Shown: positions 62,051-64,000 of the stretch, piece after piece
How positions within the stretch are numbered: the stretch's first letter is position 1
Layout of the letters: the number at the start of each line of letters is the position of its first letter
Origin: Salipaludibacillus neizhouensis
GTDB lineage: Bacteria; Bacillota; Bacilli; Bacillales; Salisediminibacteriaceae
Reading direction: 5' to 3'
Length of the DNA stretch: 64,000 nt
Assembly (NCBI RefSeq): GCF_002886185.1
Contig: NZ_KZ614146.1
Span: 1,472,930-1,536,929 of the forward strand
Notes under the pieces: model-generated
The model's database searches: none
Told to the model about the DNA's origin: nothing
Seen by the model: the letters and a program-made list of their open reading frames with translations, nothing else
Program-made: the position numbers and the translations under genes

Positions 62051-62761
62051 TTAATGGGTTCTTCGGGCAAAGTCAACGAATCGAAACTTGTCTGGTCTGT
62101 GTCTGGACTCTGTGTATTGAAAAAGGGTCGTATCATCAAAATAGACGTAGTTTTTGATGACAACAACATTATGAAACCCATCAAGGTCTAATAACTCGCG
62201 GTCTTCCGCAGTCGGCTCAACGACAACAATTTCCTTTTTTGCAAAACTGATGGTGAGGTGCAGCTCGTTTTCAACGTAATTATAAATAGAATCTGCACAA
62301 ATTTCTTCTGTTAATCCAGGGACCAGCTCTTCAATGAGGTAATCCTTATCTAAGATAATTTTCTCCCCATCAATTTCCCTGATTCTTCCTATCTTCCAAA
62401 CAGAGTTATTGCTGGTTAGATTTAACTGGCGTTTCATGTTTGCATCAGGTTTAATGAGTGATAATTCGCTAACAATGGTTTTAACGTTATCCATTTTTTG
62501 TGCCAATTCTTTGAAACTAACAAGTCCGGATATCGGAAAATCAAACTTATTGACATCGATCACGATAGAACCTTTGCCTCTAACCTTTTGGATAAACCCA
62601 TTCTGAGACAAGAGGTTTAACGCCTTGCGAATTGTTTCTCTCGAAGTATCATAACGAACTGTCATGTCGTTTTCTGAAGGGAGAAGTGTATCAGGTGATA
62701 TTTCTCCAGACTTTATTTGTGTTGCAATCTCATCATAAATTGATAAATATTTGTTTTTCAT
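62051..62761 (-). CDS. treR: Trehalose operon repressor, GntR/HutC family
   Basis: 236 residues. The N-terminal winged helix (about 1-68) has [40 protein letters not shown] and [14 protein letters not shown]; the UTRA ligand domain (about 85-232) has [20 protein letters not shown] and ends [14 protein letters not shown], close to Bacillus TreR. It represses the trehalose genes and is released by trehalose-6-phosphate. ATG 62761 is preferred to the upstream 62806. Its place after treA is the usual Bacillus order. Confidence 0.88.
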   Translation of the reverse strand: MKNKYLSIYDEIATQIKSGEISPDTLLPSENDMTVRYDTSRETIRKALNLLSQNGFIQKVRGKGSIVIDVNKFDFPISGLVSFKELAQKMDNVKTIVSELSLIKPDANMKRQLNLTSNNSVWKIGRIREIDGEKIILDKDYLIEELVPGLTEEICADSIYNYVENELHLTISFAKKEIVVVEPTAEDRELLDLDGFHNVVVIKNYVYFDDTTLFQYTESRHRPDKFRFVDFARRTH

Positions 62762-62966
62762 AGTGCAGCCCCATTTATTAGTAAAAGATAAGATATACGT
62801 TCGCATCTGCCTTTAAACTGAAAAAGGGGGATCAAGGTGACTCCTTTTTTCCTTCTCCATTAACACCTGCACCCACTGCGAAGGTGTTACAGGAATTGTG
62901 GCAAAAGCTCACGATGTAGTTTAGCTTAACTGTTTTTCTTAAGAGATAAGAGAATTTATAAAATTG

Positions 62967-63079
62967 GCAGCTATCTTTACGCCACAAGTATCAAGGGAAC
63001 CCCACCCTTGATACTTAAATGATGGTGGCTAAAGATCACGCTGTATTTAATAAAAGACGGCTCTGCCGTTTTTCTTAAG
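62967..63079 (+). repeat. Repeat family E, copy 2 (overlaps the treA 3' end)
   Basis: About 112 bases matching 53657-53776 at roughly 80%. Hairpins TATCAAGGG/CCCTTGATA and ACGGC/GCCGT. The last treA codons (K-N-G-R-A-V-F-Y-stop) lie inside it. Confidence 0.75.
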
Positions 63080-64000
63080 ATGATAAACAATGGATTCATA
63101 GGGTCTTAACTTGATTTGTTGGATGTCCTTTGGTGAATCAGGGTAGTTGGCTAGTAATTGATCGCATGAATACCCATCAACATCGAATGTTTCCGGCAGA
63201 GTAAAGGTTGTTTCTCGCCCATAAAAATTACTTACCATGAGTAACTTTTCTTCTCCATTGCTTCGTACATAAGCAAAAATATCATTATCTTCTTCTAAAA
63301 GCAACTGATAGTCTCCACTGGTGATGATATCGTATTCTTTTCTGAGTTTAATTAACTGTTGGTAATGATAAAAGACCGAGTTTTTATCGGCAACAGCTTG
63401 TTCCGCGTTAATTTCGCGAGAGTTATCTGCTGTCTGTATCCATGGCGTGCCTGTGGTAAATCCGGCGTGCTTCCTTGCATTCCACTGAACAGGTGTTCGT
63501 GAGTTATCTCTCGACTTTTGCTGTAATATTTCAATAATATCTTTGTCTTGCATGCCTTCTTCTTTCTTGGCGTTATACATATTTAACGACTCGACATCAC
63601 GATAGTCATCGATGTCGTCAAATGCTGGATTCGTCATACCAAATTCTTCGCCCTGATAAATATAAGGGGTTCCTTGCATCATATGGATCGTTGTTGCCAG
63701 CATTTTTGCAGATTCCGTATGGTACCTTGTGTCATCGCCAAATCGCGAGACGACGCGGGGTTGATCGTGATTACACCAGAACAGAGCGTTCCAACCGCCA
63801 CCTTTATTCATTTCGACTTGCCATGTTGATAGAATTCGCTTTAATTCATGAAAATTAAAATCAGCTTTTGTCCACTTTTCACCATGAGGATAATCTACCT
63901 TTAAATGATGAAAATTAAAGGTCATGTCTAGCTCCTGACGTTCCGGGTTCGTATACTTAATACAATTATCAATCGTCGTCGACGACATTTCACCGACGGT
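63047..64000 (-). CDS. treA: Trehalose-6-phosphate hydrolase, C-terminal part
   Basis: The window holds the last 313 or so residues of a GH13 phospho-alpha-(1,1)-glucosidase; the start lies beyond 64000. Visible are WNALFWCNHDQPRVVSRFGD (catalytic-site region with N-H-D), MMQGTPYIYQGEEFGMTNPA, SRDNSRTPVQWNARKHAGFT and the C-terminal beta domain (YGRETTFTLPETFDVDGYSC). The enzyme splits imported trehalose-6-phosphate into glucose and glucose-6-phosphate. The order treA-treR is as in B. subtilis. The extreme C terminus is read from a dispersed repeat. Confidence 0.9.
   Translation of the reverse strand, partial: TVGEMSSTTIDNCIKYTNPERQELDMTFNFHHLKVDYPHGEKWTKADFNFHELKRILSTWQVEMNKGGGWNALFWCNHDQPRVVSRFGDDTRYHTESAKMLATTIHMMQGTPYIYQGEEFGMTNPAFDDIDDYRDVESLNMYNAKKEEGMQDKDIIEILQQKSRDNSRTPVQWNARKHAGFTTGTPWIQTADNSREINAEQAVADKNSVFYHYQQLIKLRKEYDIITSGDYQLLLEEDNDIFAYVRSNGEEKLLMVSNFYGRETTFTLPETFDVDGYSCDQLLANYPDSPKDIQQIKLRPYESIVYHLKKNGRAVFY

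Overview
The window looks like chromosomal DNA of a low-GC, endospore-forming member of the Bacillaceae. Pointers are a Spo0E-like phosphatase, a SleB/CwlJ-type cell wall hydrolase, a DUF4023 protein, a class III fructose-1,6-bisphosphatase, a Bacillus-type trehalose gene set, AGGAGG-like ribosome binding sites and frequent TTG/GTG starts. The genus cannot be fixed from the sequence. I see no rRNA, tRNA, CRISPR array, transposase or prophage.

Layout. 0-5 kb: small genes (XRE regulator plus broken membrane partner, YrhK-like, DUF1259, Spo0E-like, CBO0543-like). 5-14 kb: PLP aminotransferase, PAS-STAS protein, rhodanese plus MarR, zinc-free alcohol dehydrogenase, DUF2975/XRE pair, stand-alone isoprenyl transferase, a second copy of the MarR gene, DJ-1/PfpI protein. 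14-16 kb: broken LXG-type toxin with an intact possible immunity gene. 16-21 kb: GMC oxidoreductase with its subunit-3 partner, and a GH15-like glucosidase. 21-38 kb: an accessory stretch of GNAT, beta-lactamase-fold, HIT, AlkD-like, SDR and Nudix genes, many of them broken. 38-48 kb: a MarR-controlled NmrA/DUF1772 pair, VOC protein, methyltransferase, amine oxidase, PH-domain protein, lipoprotein and a DrrAB-type ABC exporter. 48-64 kb: core metabolism and signalling: fbp, cortex-hydrolase-like gene, NmrA/Rrf2 divergent pair, DUF3895, mqo, PAS-GGDEF protein, aldo/keto reductase, NaChBac-like sodium channel, PTS EIIA, treR and the 3' part of treA.

Two things dominate beyond the genes. First, a dispersed REP-like element occurs more than twenty times (core GGGACGGTTCTCTGCTTC). 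In seven genes its first three bases are the stop codon TGA, and the element folds into a short stem followed by T residues, so it can act as stop codon and intrinsic terminator at once. Around 57-61.5 kb it occurs as head-to-head pairs forming long hairpins. At least five other repeat families are present. Second, about a dozen genes carry one frameshift or nonsense change, mostly between 6 and 38 kb; this is either real gene decay or uncorrected sequencing error, and should be settled before the affected genes are interpreted.

Regulatory logic that can be read: a MarR protein (38.5 kb) with the same near-palindrome at its own promoter and before the NmrA/DUF1772 pair; an Rrf2 regulator divergent from an NmrA oxidoreductase with tandem 19-bp repeats between them; a perfect 22-bp palindrome in the mqo leader; and dyads before both MarR copies.
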